The position numbers were made by a program, and so were the translations under genes. Below are positions 21,307 through 31,042 of a stretch of 64,000 bases of DNA, in pieces. Numbering within the stretch: position 1 is the first letter of the stretch; the number at the start of each line of letters is the position of its first letter. This DNA comes from Metamycoplasma gateae (lineage in GTDB: Bacteria > Bacillota_I > Bacilli_A > Mycoplasmatales > Metamycoplasmataceae). The DNA lies in assembly GCF_036352135.1 (NCBI RefSeq), contig NZ_CP143578.1:1-64000 (forward strand), read 5' to 3'. The notes beneath the pieces are model-generated. The model was not told the DNA's origin. It did not search any database and saw nothing but the letters and a program-made list of their open reading frames with translations.

Positions 21307-22431
21307 TTAATTAAAAATTTCGTTGTATGGATTGATTACTTCTTCAACGTGATCATTAATGGTTTTATATCCATTAAAACCTACTGTTGGTCCATAATCA
21401 TCCTGTTTTTCCCTTCACACATTAATTATAATGTTTTTTAAATCGTTTATTTCTTGATCATTAAAAGCTCTTTTATCGACGGCGATAATATTGTATTTTA
21501 GTGGTTCAGTTGCTGTTAAAAATTCAATTTTTGAATCATTATCTTCAGGAGTATATAAATTCCCCTTTTTATTATTTGTATAAGCAAAAGAAGCTAGTTC
21601 ATCAAAAACAATATGGAATTTTTTTAGCGATCCTTTTCCAATATTTCTTGCCTTATCAATTGTATATTTATCTGCATTTTGTAATTTATCTTCAGCAAAA
21701 GAAGTGAATTTGTTGCCTTCTAAATTAAAGTGTTTTCTAAAAAGTTGCTCTTGAAGAATATATTTTGATCCGCTTGTTTGTTTACCGGTTATTAGACCAA
21801 AATTTCTAAATGAATTTCAATCTTTTTCATCTCATGCTTTTTTAATTGCATTTCTTTCATTTTCTGTTCCATGAATCATGATTAATCCACGATAATGTTC
21901 AACTAATTCATTTTCATTTGCATAAAAATGTTCATAAATGTTTCCATTTCATTTATATTCATCGTTTGTTCATTGTGTATAAGGTTTAGCTTCGAATAAT
22001 TCTTGTGCATTTTTTGCAATTTGTCTAAGTTTATCGTCTTCCATACCGTTAGAATATTTATCATTGAAATTTTTATCAAACTTAAATGCTCTTGTTAATG
22101 TTTGGATAATTGGTAAAATATTGCTATTTTGATTTTCTTGCAAAACATAAAGCGGAGTTGTAATTACTCCTATGTTGCTTGTTCCTTTTTTTAATACTGA
22201 AACTAGATCATTGTTTTCTGCAATATACTTAATATCCATTTCAACCTTATTTTTTCTAGCTTCTTGATATTTTTCTAATATTTTATTAAAGAATTTGTGT
22301 TCTTTATTGCCAAATCATGGTTCATTAACTGAAAATAATAGCTTATTTTCTTGTTTGCATGAAATAGCTAATAATGGAGTTGCTAAAGCAACAAAGCCTC
22401 CTAATAATAAACCAATTTTTTTAATTTTCAT
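21307..22431 (-). CDS. Thiamine-system substrate-binding lipoprotein (p37/Cypl-like)
   Basis: This 374-residue protein has a signal peptide (KKIGLLLGGFVALATPL) and a lipobox ending AISC near residue 23. The mature part resembles the PhnD-like periplasmic-binding fold of M. hyorhinis p37/Cypl, which is known to bind thiamine pyrophosphate. Features include a segment near 65-105 (VSVLKKGTSNIGVITTPLYV) and a C-terminal helical part. It is the first gene behind a TPP riboswitch, which supports thiamine or TPP as ligand. The ATG lies 10 bases after the hairpin arm that carries its AAGGGA Shine-Dalgarno. The fused permease follows at once. Confidence 0.82.
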
Positions 22432-22435
22432 CTTA

Positions 22436-22556
22436 TAAAAATCCCTTCATATTTCTAAATATATAAAGGGATGCTAAAATATTGAAACTCACTACGCTGG
22501 TATTAACCAGATCAGTTAATGAGGGTATTTCTCAGCATTAAGCACCCCTGTTCTAA
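22436..22556 (-). promoter_or_regulatory. TPP (THI-box) riboswitch with terminator/SD-sequestering hairpin
   Basis: On the minus strand the conserved TPP aptamer elements appear in order: GGGGTGCT, GCTGAGA, ACCCTC, CTGATCTGGTTAATACCAGC and GTAGTGA, spanning about 22556-22486. Downstream, ATCCCTT and AAGGGAT (22472-22441) form a hairpin followed by TTTT. Its 3' arm also contains the Shine-Dalgarno AAGGGA of the lipoprotein gene. The aptamer's own AGGGGTGCT (22549-22541) can pair with AGCATCCCT (22475-22467), which includes the terminator's 5' arm. Hence, without TPP the hairpin is blocked and the gene is on; with TPP the aptamer folds, the hairpin forms and the gene is off. The aptamer is recognised directly; the switching is inferred. 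Confidence 0.93.
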
Positions 22557-22647
22557 AAAAATTTTATAATAAATAATTTATTTTTTTGAAAGATACATTT
22601 ATATATTTATTTAAATATATAATTAATATGTTGTTAGGAAGGTTAAA

Positions 22648-22983
22648 ATGAATTATTCAGTTAATCAAATAATAAAAGCAAAAGTTACACGAGTATCAAA
22701 AAAGGTAGTTACATTCATAACAAAGGATTCAATAATAGGATATTTAAATATTCATGAAGTTAGCGATTACTTCATTAGCGATTTAAATCTAATGTTTAAG
22801 GTAAATGATATAAAAGAATTAAAAATTATTGAAATAATGCCAAATAAGGAATTAGTTTTTTCATTCAAAGCAATTCACCCAAAAGAGTTGAGAAACCCGT
22901 TTAGGTTTAAATTAGATAAAGATAACGCAAAATTTGATGCTTTATTAGATTTTACTAACAAAGGAATTAGTTATGGCGATTAA
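22648..22983 (+). CDS. S1-like RNA-binding domain protein
   Basis: This 111-residue protein starts after TAGGAAGG. Residues 1-72 look like a single S1/OB fold: NQIIKAKVTRVSKKVVTF, then IIGYLNIHEVSDYF, then MPNKELVFSFKAIHP. A short basic tail follows. Single S1 domains bind RNA; no specific target is known. Its stop overlaps the next start by 11 bases, so it is translationally coupled to the PGI-like gene, an unexplained pairing. Confidence 0.7.
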   Translation: MNYSVNQIIKAKVTRVSKKVVTFITKDSIIGYLNIHEVSDYFISDLNLMFKVNDIKELKIIEIMPNKELVFSFKAIHPKELRNPFRFKLDKDNAKFDALLDFTNKGISYGD

Positions 22984-24316
22984 AAATAAAGTAGATTTTA
23001 TTTGCGAACAAGTAATTGATCAAAAGGTATTTGAGGGTAAATATAATGATATCATTGAAAATATTAACTCAAAAATACAAAACAAACAAACAATAGGTCA
23101 AAAAAGTTTAGGATTCTTTGATGTCTTAAAGAATATTCAATCAAGTGATTATATAAAAATAAAAAAGATTGTCAAATTTCTTCATGAAGAAAAAATTGAT
23201 ACCTTAGTGATAATTGCACCTCAAACAATATGTCTTCAATCGCAAGCTATAATTGATTTAACCTTTTCGAAAAACACAAATTCTAAAAGCATTGAAGTTA
23301 TTTATGTGAATGAAAGTTTTGATGGTATCGATATTGTAAAATTAATGCAATATTTAGAAAATAAAGCTTTTGCTTTAAATATTATTTCTAAAAACGGTGA
23401 TGATTTAGAAAATTTAATTATTTTTAGAGAATTAATATCGCTTCTAAATAATAAGGTTGGAAAAAACAACGCACTCAAGTATATTTTTGCAACAACAAAT
23501 AATAACTATGGGAAGCTATTTAATTTAGTACAAAATAAAAAATATAATCACCTAGTTTTATTAGATAATACAACAGCACGATTTTTAAATTATTCAGTTG
23601 CAACACTATTACCACTAGCATGTGCCAACATTGATATTGATGAATATATTACAGGAGCTAAAGAGGCAAACGAATACTATTCGAATACGAAATTATCAAA
23701 TAATCCTGCTTATAAATATTCATTAGTTAGATATGTATTTAATAAATTAGATAAGAAAAAAGATGAAAAAGACATTTTCTCTATTGAAAACATTATAGTT
23801 TTTTCACCTTCATATAAAAAAATGGCAGACCTATTTTCAATGTATTTAAACTCAACATCTTATAGAAAATACAAAGGTATTAGAGTTGAAACTTATGTAC
23901 ATCCAAGTGATACGAAAACATTTACAAATTTATTCTTCGAAAAGCAGAGAAAGATGTTTGACACTCACTTTGTAGTAAAAAACCCGTACTATGATTATAA
24001 TGTTGCAATAATGAATGATAATGAAGGTGATGAATTTAATTATTTAATGAAATATTCTTACAATAAGATAAACAAAACAATTGCTAAAGCAATAAAAGAT
24101 TATCATTTAAGTAATCAAATCCCTTTTATTGAGATAATATTAGAGGATATAAGTGATAGAAGTATTGGATGATTGATAGCCTTTATTCACAGAGCTTCAA
24201 TTATGACTTCTTATTTAATGAATTTTGATCCTTTTGAAGAAATAGGATTAAAGACTTACAATATTGAATTAACAAAAAAAATTACAGAACTAATTGGAGG
24301 AAATAAAAATGACTAA
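22973..24316 (+). CDS. Glucose-6-phosphate isomerase homologue with degenerate active site
   Basis: This 447-residue protein has the length and architecture of short bacterial PGI. The match is clear in SVATLLPLACANIDIDEYIT, the block from MFDTHFVV to YDYNVAIMND, and the end (IPFIEIILEDISDR, then SYLMNFDPFEEIGLKTYN). Signature residues are lost, however. The glycine-rich GIGGSYLG region reads IAPQTICL, SKSGTT is SKNGDD, the GGRF region reads TARFL, and the conserved Lys after GVEAY is Asn. Isomerase activity is therefore doubtful. It overlaps its upstream S1 gene by 11 bases and ldh by 8 bases. UGA-Trp lies at 24170. Confidence 0.75.
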
Positions 24317-25277
24317 AATTGGAATTATAGGTGTTGGAGCAGTTGGATCAGCCTTCTTGTATGCTTCATTGAATAAATGAATTGAAGCCGATTATATTTT
24401 AGTTGATGCATTTGTTGATTATGCTAAGGCACAAGCAAAAGATTTAAATGATGCTGCATGTTCGATGCCAAACAATGGTTCAACATTTAAAGCTGGTGAT
24501 TACACAGATTTAAAAGATGCTGAAATCATTGTTATTACTGCATCAGTTAAACCAAAAGATGGCGTTTTAAAAGATAGATTAGAATTGCTTACAGATAATG
24601 CAAAATTAATTGCTGACATTGGAATAAAAATAAAAGAATCAGGCTTTAAAGGAATTACAATAATTGCGTCTAATCCAGTTGATACGATGGCTTGCATTTT
24701 CCAACAAGTTACTGGCTTTGAATCATGCAAAGTAATATCATCAGGTACCATTTTAGAAACAGCGAGAATGAAAAAATTCTTATCAGAAAAAATTAATGTT
24801 AAAGCAGGTTCTATTACAGGCTTTGTTATTGGTGAACACGGTTCAAGATGCTTAATCCCTTTTTCAAAAATGAGAATTGGATTAGGTTCATTAAAAGACT
24901 GATTAGCAAACGGAACAATTACCAAGGAATGATTAGACAATCTAAATCAAAAAGTAAAAGATGAGGCTTTTGAAATAATTACAGGTAAAGGAATTACTAA
25001 TTTTGGAATTGGTGAAAACTTAGCCGAAATTACTCAATCAATTTTAACTGACCGCCAATCAGTATATTCATTAGGAGTTAAACTACCTGAAGAATATGCA
25101 AATAGTGGAATATATTTTGGATTACCAGTTATTTTAGGAAAAAACGGTTATCGTCATTTACCAAAAATTAGATTAGAATTAGAGGAACAAATGATTTTTG
25201 ATTCTTACTCAAAAGAAATGAAAGAAACTGCAATTCAAGTTTTAAAAAATTTAAACATTGAACCAGATTTTAAATAA
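24309..25277 (+). CDS. ldh: L-lactate dehydrogenase family protein
   Basis: This 322-residue protein should interconvert pyruvate and lactate with NAD(H). It shows the NAD-binding GVGAVGSAF near residue 10, NPVD near 120, TILETARMKKF near 150 and GEHGSRCL with the catalytic His near 178. Two features differ from textbook LDH. The Asp of the LDxAR motif is Glu, and the substrate loop (ASVKPKDGVLKDRLEL) lacks the usual Gln and has a small insertion. Substrate range could therefore be altered. A GGAGGA Shine-Dalgarno lies inside the end of the PGI-like gene. Confidence 0.85.
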
Positions 25278-25288
25278 TTCATATATTA

Positions 25289-25330
25289 TAAAAATGCCTA
25301 AAAATTAATAAATCATACAAGGCATTTTTA
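25289..25330 (+). terminator. Terminator of the S1/PGI-like/ldh operon
   Basis: AAAAATGCCT and AGGCATTTTT pair across a 21-base loop, followed by T residues. Confidence 0.8.
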
Positions 25331-25375
25331 TTTTTATATGTTTCTAAAAAATAAAATTTAAATATAATATTGATT

Positions 25376-26119
25376 ATGAAAAAAATTGAATTTAATAATT
25401 ATTCAGCATCCTACAAAAAAGATAAAGTTAATATTCTTAATAATATTAATTTAGAAATAAATAAAGGTGAAATGATTGCTATTATTGGAAAATCTGGTGT
25501 AGGTAAAACAACAATTTTTAACGCTCTTTTAAAACAATTAGATACAAAATCTGGTTATTTAAATATAGATGATAACAATATAGATTCTATTAATAAAAAA
25601 CAATGAAAAAAGGTTGTTAGAAAGATAGGTTATTTATCGCAAGAAACAAACTTAATTGATTCTTTAAATATTTATGAAAATATATTACATTTTTATCCTA
25701 AATATAAAAATAAATTTTTCTCATTTTTTAAAATGATAACAAAACAGCAAAAACAAGAAATCTTAGAAACTCTTGATAATCTAGATATAGTTGATAAAAT
25801 TTTTACTAAAATTTCAGATCTTTCTGGAGGTCAAAAACACAGGGTTGAAATAGCAAAATTATTATTAAAAAAGGTCGAAATTATTTTAGCTGATGAACCT
25901 ACGTCGTCCTTGGATGTTAAAACTTCTAAAGATATCATGAATATTTTAAAAAATATTAATAAAAAATATAATACTACTGTACTTGTTAATATTCATGATT
26001 TAAGTATTATTCAAAAGTTTTTTGATAAATATATTTTTATTAAAAATGGCACTATATTTCAAATAGGCAACCCTAAAGATTTATCTAAAAAAGAAATGGA
26101 AAAATTATACGAATTATAG
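25376..26119 (+). CDS. PhnC-type ABC transporter ATPase (p29-like)
   Basis: This 247-residue ATPase has Walker A GKSGVGKTT (near residue 40), the Q-loop in YLSQET, signature LSGGQKHR (near 150), Walker B IILADEPTSSLD and the switch His in VNIHDLS. The C-terminal run (VLVNIHDLS through IFQIGNPKDL) resembles PhnC, the ATPase type paired with PhnE permeases. It is therefore the best candidate energiser for the PhnE-like thiamine permease at 19650, which lacks its own ATPase. A TATAAT at 25363-25368 lies only 7 bases before the ATG and there is no Shine-Dalgarno, so the mRNA may be leaderless. UGA-Trp lies at 25604. Confidence 0.85.
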
Positions 26120-26148
26120 TTATAAACACTAGTTTATAACTTTTTTTA
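26118..26148 (+). terminator. Terminator of the PhnC-type ATPase gene
   Basis: GTTATAAAC and GTTTATAAC pair around ACTA, followed by seven T. Confidence 0.85.
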
Positions 26149-26169
26149 TTTTTAAAATGGTGTTTATTG

Positions 26170-26313
26170 TAAAATTAATACATAAAATGAAAGGTGACTT
26201 AATGGAATTACAAAGTAGCGAACGATGTTGCATATACAATGTGTTTTCAGTAAGCACATTTTGTTAATCTTATAAATGCTACTTCTTTTATTTAAAAAAT
26301 GAAAGGGGATAAA
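26170..26313 (+). promoter_or_regulatory. Leader of mgtA: promoter, short ORF and nested stem-loops
   Basis: TAAAAT at 26170-26175 with an upstream TG is a plausible -10 box. The leader then holds a short ORF (26202-26267), an outer stem AAGTAGC (26213-26219) with GCTACTT (26278-26284), and an inner hairpin AATGTG (26238-26243) with CACATT (26255-26260). The short ORF and mgtA have copied initiation regions (ATGAAAGGTGA at 26187, ATGAAAGGGGA at 26299). Position before a Mg2+ transporter suggests metal-responsive control, but I do not recognise the M-box consensus. Confidence 0.5.
26202..26267 (+). CDS. Short leader ORF upstream of mgtA (21 codons)
   Basis: The ATG at 26202 follows AAAGGTGA at good spacing and opens 21 sense codons, from MELQSSERCC to a final Cys, ending in TAA at 26265. 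An in-frame ATG 15 bases earlier is possible but overlaps the Shine-Dalgarno. It contains three Cys and no membrane segment. Ribosomes on it would melt both leader stems, as expected of an attenuator peptide. No family is recognised; expression is unproven. Confidence 0.45.
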   Translation: MELQSSERCCIYNVFSVSTFC

Positions 26314-29106
26314 ATGAAAAAGAACATTAAAAAAACAATTGTTGAAAACAATGTTTCTAAAATAAATAAGCAAGACCTTAAAAGAAATTTAATTAATCAA
26401 AGACTAGCTGAAGCATCGGAATCTGATGTTGATTTTCTATATAAAAAATATAACTCTACAAGTAAAGGTATTTTAAAAGAAGATATCGTTGATGAAAACC
26501 GTGATGAGTTTGGGGTTAACAAAATTTCTAAAAAAGGTTCTGATACAATTGGTAAAAGATTAGTTAGATCTTTCTTTAATTTATTCAATATTATCCTTTT
26601 TGTTTTAGCTATAGTATCTTCGGTTATTGATATTATTCTTCCATTAACTCAATCTAAACACGATGAAGTTAATTACATAACTGTTTCTATTATTTTAATA
26701 CTTGTTTTTGCAAGTAGTATCATTCATTTTGTACAAGAACAAAAATCAGCATCTAGTGCTAACAAACTTATTGAAATCATTGAAACAACGTGTTTGGTAG
26801 AACGTAATGGTGTGTTAAAAGAAATACCAATGGATGAAATTGTAGTTGGTGATATCATTCATTTAGCTGCCGGAGATATTATACCTGGTGATGTAAGAAT
26901 AATATCTGCAAAGGACTTATTCGTATCTCAATCATCATTAACAGGGGAAAGTGATGCTATTGAAAAATATAGCGATATTGATAAGAACAAAACATATGAT
27001 AATATAACTGATCGTTCTAATCTTGCATTTATGGGTTCTAATATAATTTCAGGATCTGCAAAGGCAATAGTCATAGTAGTTGGGAATGATACATTTATCG
27101 GTAAAGTTGCTTCAAAACTTAATGAAAAACAGGTTCCTACAAACTTCGAAAAAGGCATTAAAAAAATATCAATAATGCTTACTGTAATAATTGCATGCGT
27201 TATCCCTATAGTATTTTTAATAGTGGGGCTTATGCATCAAAAAACAGAAGGTAGTGCAGCTTGAATTAATGCATTATTGTTCGGTATTTCAATTGCTGTG
27301 GGATTAACTCCTGAAATGCTACCTATGATTGTAACCGCTTGTTTATCAAAGGGTTCAATGGCGATGGGAAAGGCTAAAACAATTGTTAAAAATATTAATT
27401 CGATTCAAAACTTTGGCGCGATGGATATATTATGTACTGATAAAACAGGAACCATTACACAAGATGAAATTATTCTGGAACGCCATTTGGATGTTAATGG
27501 TAAAGAAGATACACACGTTTTAAAATATGCCTTTTTAAATTCGTATTATCAAACAGGCTTAAAAAATTTATTAGATAAATCAATTATCAATAGAACTCTT
27601 GATTTAGCAGATGAAGAAAAAACATTAGATAATTTAGAATTACATTATTTAAAAATCGATGAAGTTCCATTTGATTTTAATAGAAAAAGAATGTCTGTTT
27701 TAGTTAAATCATTAAAAAATGATAAGGTTACCTTGATTACAAAAGGTGCTGTTGAAGAAATAATAAATGTATGTAACAAAATTTATTTAGATGGAAAAGT
27801 TGTTCCACTAGATAAAAAAGTAGTTAAAAAAGTATTGAATAAAGTTGAGGAATTCAGTGAAGAAGGAATGAGAGTTGTAGCTGTTGCTTCTAAAAAATCA
27901 AATATTGAGGCAGTTGGTAAATTAAGTGTTGCGGATGAAAAAGATATGACCCTAATTGGCTATTTAACTTTCTTGGATCCTCCTAAAGATTCGGCTGAAG
28001 ATGCAATTAAAAAACTACATAATTTAGGTGTTGAAGTTAAGATATTAACAGGAGATAATCCACTTGTAACAAAGGCTGTATGTTCAAAGGTTGGGATACC
28101 ATACCAAAGAATTTTATTAGGTAAAGATATTTCAAGACTTTCAGATGTTGAATTAGCAATTGAAGTTGAAAAAACACAAATTTTTGCTAAATTAAGTCCT
28201 GACCAAAAGGCTAGAATTATTACTATATTAAGAAAAAATGGTCATGTTGTTGGATATATGGGTGATGGTATAAATGATGCCCCTGCAATGAAAGTGGCAG
28301 ACGTATCTATATCAGTCGATACGGCAGTTGATATTGCTAAAGAATCAGCAAATATTATTCTTCTTGAAAAAGATTTAAATGTTTTAGCAACAGGTATTGT
28401 CGAAGGAAGAAAGACACATGCTAATATTAACAAATATATTAAAATGACAGTTTCTTCAAACTTTGGAAATATTTTTAGTGTTGTTATCGCATCTGCTTTA
28501 CTTCCATTTATTCCTATGGCCCCAGTTCAAATTATTTTCTTAAATCTAATTTATGACTTCTGTTGTGGAACAATACCATGAGATAATGTTGATAAAGAAT
28601 TTATTCAATCACCACGGCAATGGGGACATAAATCGATTTGGAAATTTATGTTATGATTTGGACCGGCAAGTTCGATTGTTGATATAATGGCGTTTTGTTT
28701 ATTGTTCTTTGTAATAATACCAAGATCATTAAGTGGAACCACTTTTACAAAGATATCAGACTTTACTGCATTAAATGATGAACAACAAAAACTATTTAAG
28801 TACATGTTCTGAGCAGGTTGATTAGTTGTTTCTATGTGAACACAAACATTTGTAATTCATTTATTAAGAACTGATAAGATGCCAATATTTAAATCAAATT
28901 CATCTACTGCTGTAATTATTTCTACTCTTGGCGGTGTTGCGGTTGTAACGGCCTTACCATATATACCAAAAATTAATAGCTCATTACAATTAGCTCCTCT
29001 TCCAGCGGAATTTTATGGCTGACTTGCATTGCTTTTAGGAACATATACATTATTGGTTTTAATAACAAAAATAATATACAAAAAACTATATAAAGAATTT
29101 TTATAA
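26314..29106 (+). CDS. mgtA: P-type Mg2+-importing ATPase MgtA
   Basis: This 930-residue P-type ATPase should import Mg2+ at the cell membrane. The actuator motif is LTGESDA, the phosphorylated Asp lies in CTDKTGT (near residue 375), and the hinge is [26 protein letters not shown] in the membrane core, with the following [11 protein letters not shown], is diagnostic of the MgtA/MgtB subfamily. The start at 26314 is chosen because AAAGGGGA lies at normal spacing; the ATG at 26299 overlaps that site. UGA-Trp codons lie at 27262 and from 28579 onward, where the last membrane helices are. A structured leader precedes it. Confidence 0.93.
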
Positions 29107-29117
29107 AAAAATAATCA

Positions 29118-29162
29118 TAATATAAAAATAAGTGCTAAATATAATGGTGCTTATTTTTATAT
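29118..29162 (+). terminator. Terminator of mgtA
   Basis: A long A/T-rich stem (AATATAAAAATAAG with CTTATTTTTATATT) closes around TGCTAAATATAATGGTG. Confidence 0.75.
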
Positions 29163-29258
29163 TATTCTTAAAATAAAAACAAAAAATATAAAAAGAAAAG
29201 AACTTTAATATTAATATATTAAAATTTATTTGTAAAACTATAAAAGGAATTTATTAAA

Positions 29259-30230
29259 ATGAATAAAAATGAAGACAATGTAATTATTTTTGGAATGGAT
29301 AATTCCGAAAAGCTTGCAAAAGAAATAGGCGCATATTTAAATAAAGAAATTAAACCAATTAAAAAGATAACTTTCGCCGATGGAGAACAATTATTATATC
29401 CCGAAGAAACAGTAAGAAACAAAACAGTTTTTATTATCAACAATACTGGTAAGCCAGTAAATGATAACATAATGAGTTTATTAATTTTTATTGACTCTTT
29501 AAAAAGAGCTAGTGCTAAAAGAATTATTTGTGTTACAACATATTATGGATATGCAAGACAAGATAGAAAAACTAGCGGGAGACATCCAATTACTGCAAAA
29601 TTAGTAGCAGATTTATTACAGACAGCAGGTGCTGATAAGGTTATAACCCTTGATTTACATAATGCATCAATTCAAGGTTTCTTTAGTATTCCAGTTGATG
29701 ATTTAAGCGGTCAATTTATCTTTTCGAAAGAACTTAGATTAAGAGAAGACAAATTCGTTATTGTTTCTCCTGATCACGGTGGAGCAGTTAGAGCAAGACA
29801 ATTATCAGAACTTTTAGATAGTGATGAACAAATAGCAATTATCGATAAAAGAAGAACAGGTCCAAACGTTTCGGAAATAATGGGTGTTTTAGGTAATGTT
29901 AAAGATAAAAATGTAATCATTTTTGATGACATTATTGATACCGGTGGAACAATTATTCATGCTGCTGAAACACTAAAAGAGCAAGGTGCTAAAAAGATTA
30001 TTATCGCTGCTACTCACGGTTTATTTTCAAGAGGTTTTGAAATGTTTGAAAATAATCCTATTATCGATGAAGTTATGATTACAAATTCAACAGATCATTC
30101 ACACCTTTCACATTTTAAGAAATTAAAAGAACTATCAATGGCAGAATTTTTAGGTCTTGTTATCAAGGCAAACATTAACAATACTTCTATAAGTGAAATT
30201 TATGAAAAGTATAGCAACGGAAAAATTTAA
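29259..30230 (+). CDS. prs: Ribose-phosphate pyrophosphokinase
   Basis: This 323-residue enzyme makes PRPP from ribose-5-phosphate and ATP for nucleotide salvage. Recognisable elements are FADGEQ near residue 40, GYARQDRKTSGRHPITAKLV near 92-112 (catalytic flexible loop), DLHNASIQGFF near 132, and the PRPP-binding IIFDDIIDTGGT near 222. It follows AAAGGAAT at the right distance and has no UGA codons. The end overlaps rsmG by 29 bases, implying cotranslation. Confidence 0.97.
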   Translation: MNKNEDNVIIFGMDNSEKLAKEIGAYLNKEIKPIKKITFADGEQLLYPEETVRNKTVFIINNTGKPVNDNIMSLLIFIDSLKRASAKRIICVTTYYGYARQDRKTSGRHPITAKLVADLLQTAGADKVITLDLHNASIQGFFSIPVDDLSGQFIFSKELRLREDKFVIVSPDHGGAVRARQLSELLDSDEQIAIIDKRRTGPNVSEIMGVLGNVKDKNVIIFDDIIDTGGTIIHAAETLKEQGAKKIIIAATHGLFSRGFEMFENNPIIDEVMITNSTDHSHLSHFKKLKELSMAEFLGLVIKANINNTSISEIYEKYSNGKI

Positions 30231-30921
30231 TAATTTAATTAAAGAATTTCTACCTGAAGCTGATAACACTACTGTTTTAAAACTTTGAGACTATTATTTT
30301 CTTATCGAACAAGAAAATTCTAAATACAATCTAACTGGCTTTTATGAAGAACAATTAGTAAAAGAAGGGATAATCGAATCAATTTTAATATTTAAAGAAA
30401 TTAATAAAAAAATATTAAATTTAGATGATAAAAGTGTATTAGACATAGGCTCTGGTGCAGGTTTTCCAATAATTCCTTATTTTATATATAATCCTAATTT
30501 TCAACTGACAATTTATGAACCAATGGAAAAAAGAGTAAATTTTTTAAATGCAGTTATTTTGAAATGTAATTTAAAAAATATAGTTGTAAAAAAAATTAGA
30601 TCAGAGGATTCAAATGAAATAGAAAAATTTGATTTCATAAGTGCAAAAGCTGTATCGGAATTAAAAAATTTAGTTGAAATATCTAATCATTTAGGAAAAA
30701 TTAATTCAACATTTTGTTTTCTAAAATCCTCTAATTTTAAAAAGGAAATTGATAATTCATCATGGATTAAAGATCAATTAAATATAGAATATAAAATCTT
30801 GAATTTAGATAAGTTTTTTAACATTAATAACATTCTAGTTTTTTATAGTAAGTACAGAAGTACGCCGAAAATTTTCCCAAGAAAATGGGCAACAATAATA
30901 AAAAATAATTTAAAAAAATAA
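30202..30921 (+). CDS. rsmG: 16S rRNA (guanine-N7)-methyltransferase RsmG
   Basis: This 239-residue enzyme methylates G527 of 16S rRNA. The SAM-binding motif is LDIGSGAGFPIIPY near residue 80; YEPMEKRVNFLNAV and the later SAKAV follow as in the family. NLTG in the N-terminal part is typical. The ATG at 30202 lies within prs in another frame. UGA-Trp lies at 30286. Standard-code reading from 30523 misses the SAM site. Confidence 0.93.
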
Positions 30922-30925
30922 CATT

Positions 30926-30960
30926 AAATATGTCAAAAAATGATAGTGGCATATTTTATT
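30926..30960 (+). terminator. Terminator of prs-rsmG
   Basis: AAATATGTCA pairs with TGGCATATTT (10 bp, one wobble), followed by T-rich sequence. Confidence 0.8.
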
Positions 30961-31042
30961 TTATTTACCATAGATCACTTTTATTAAATAAATTATTTAA
31001 TAAAATATATAATTAATTTATTCATTTTAGAAAGGTTTATAT

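Noticed and set aside
26150-26313. An M-box (Mg2+) riboswitch before mgtA
   Set aside because: The region is short and I cannot find the conserved M-box core; only a short ORF and two simple stems are visible.
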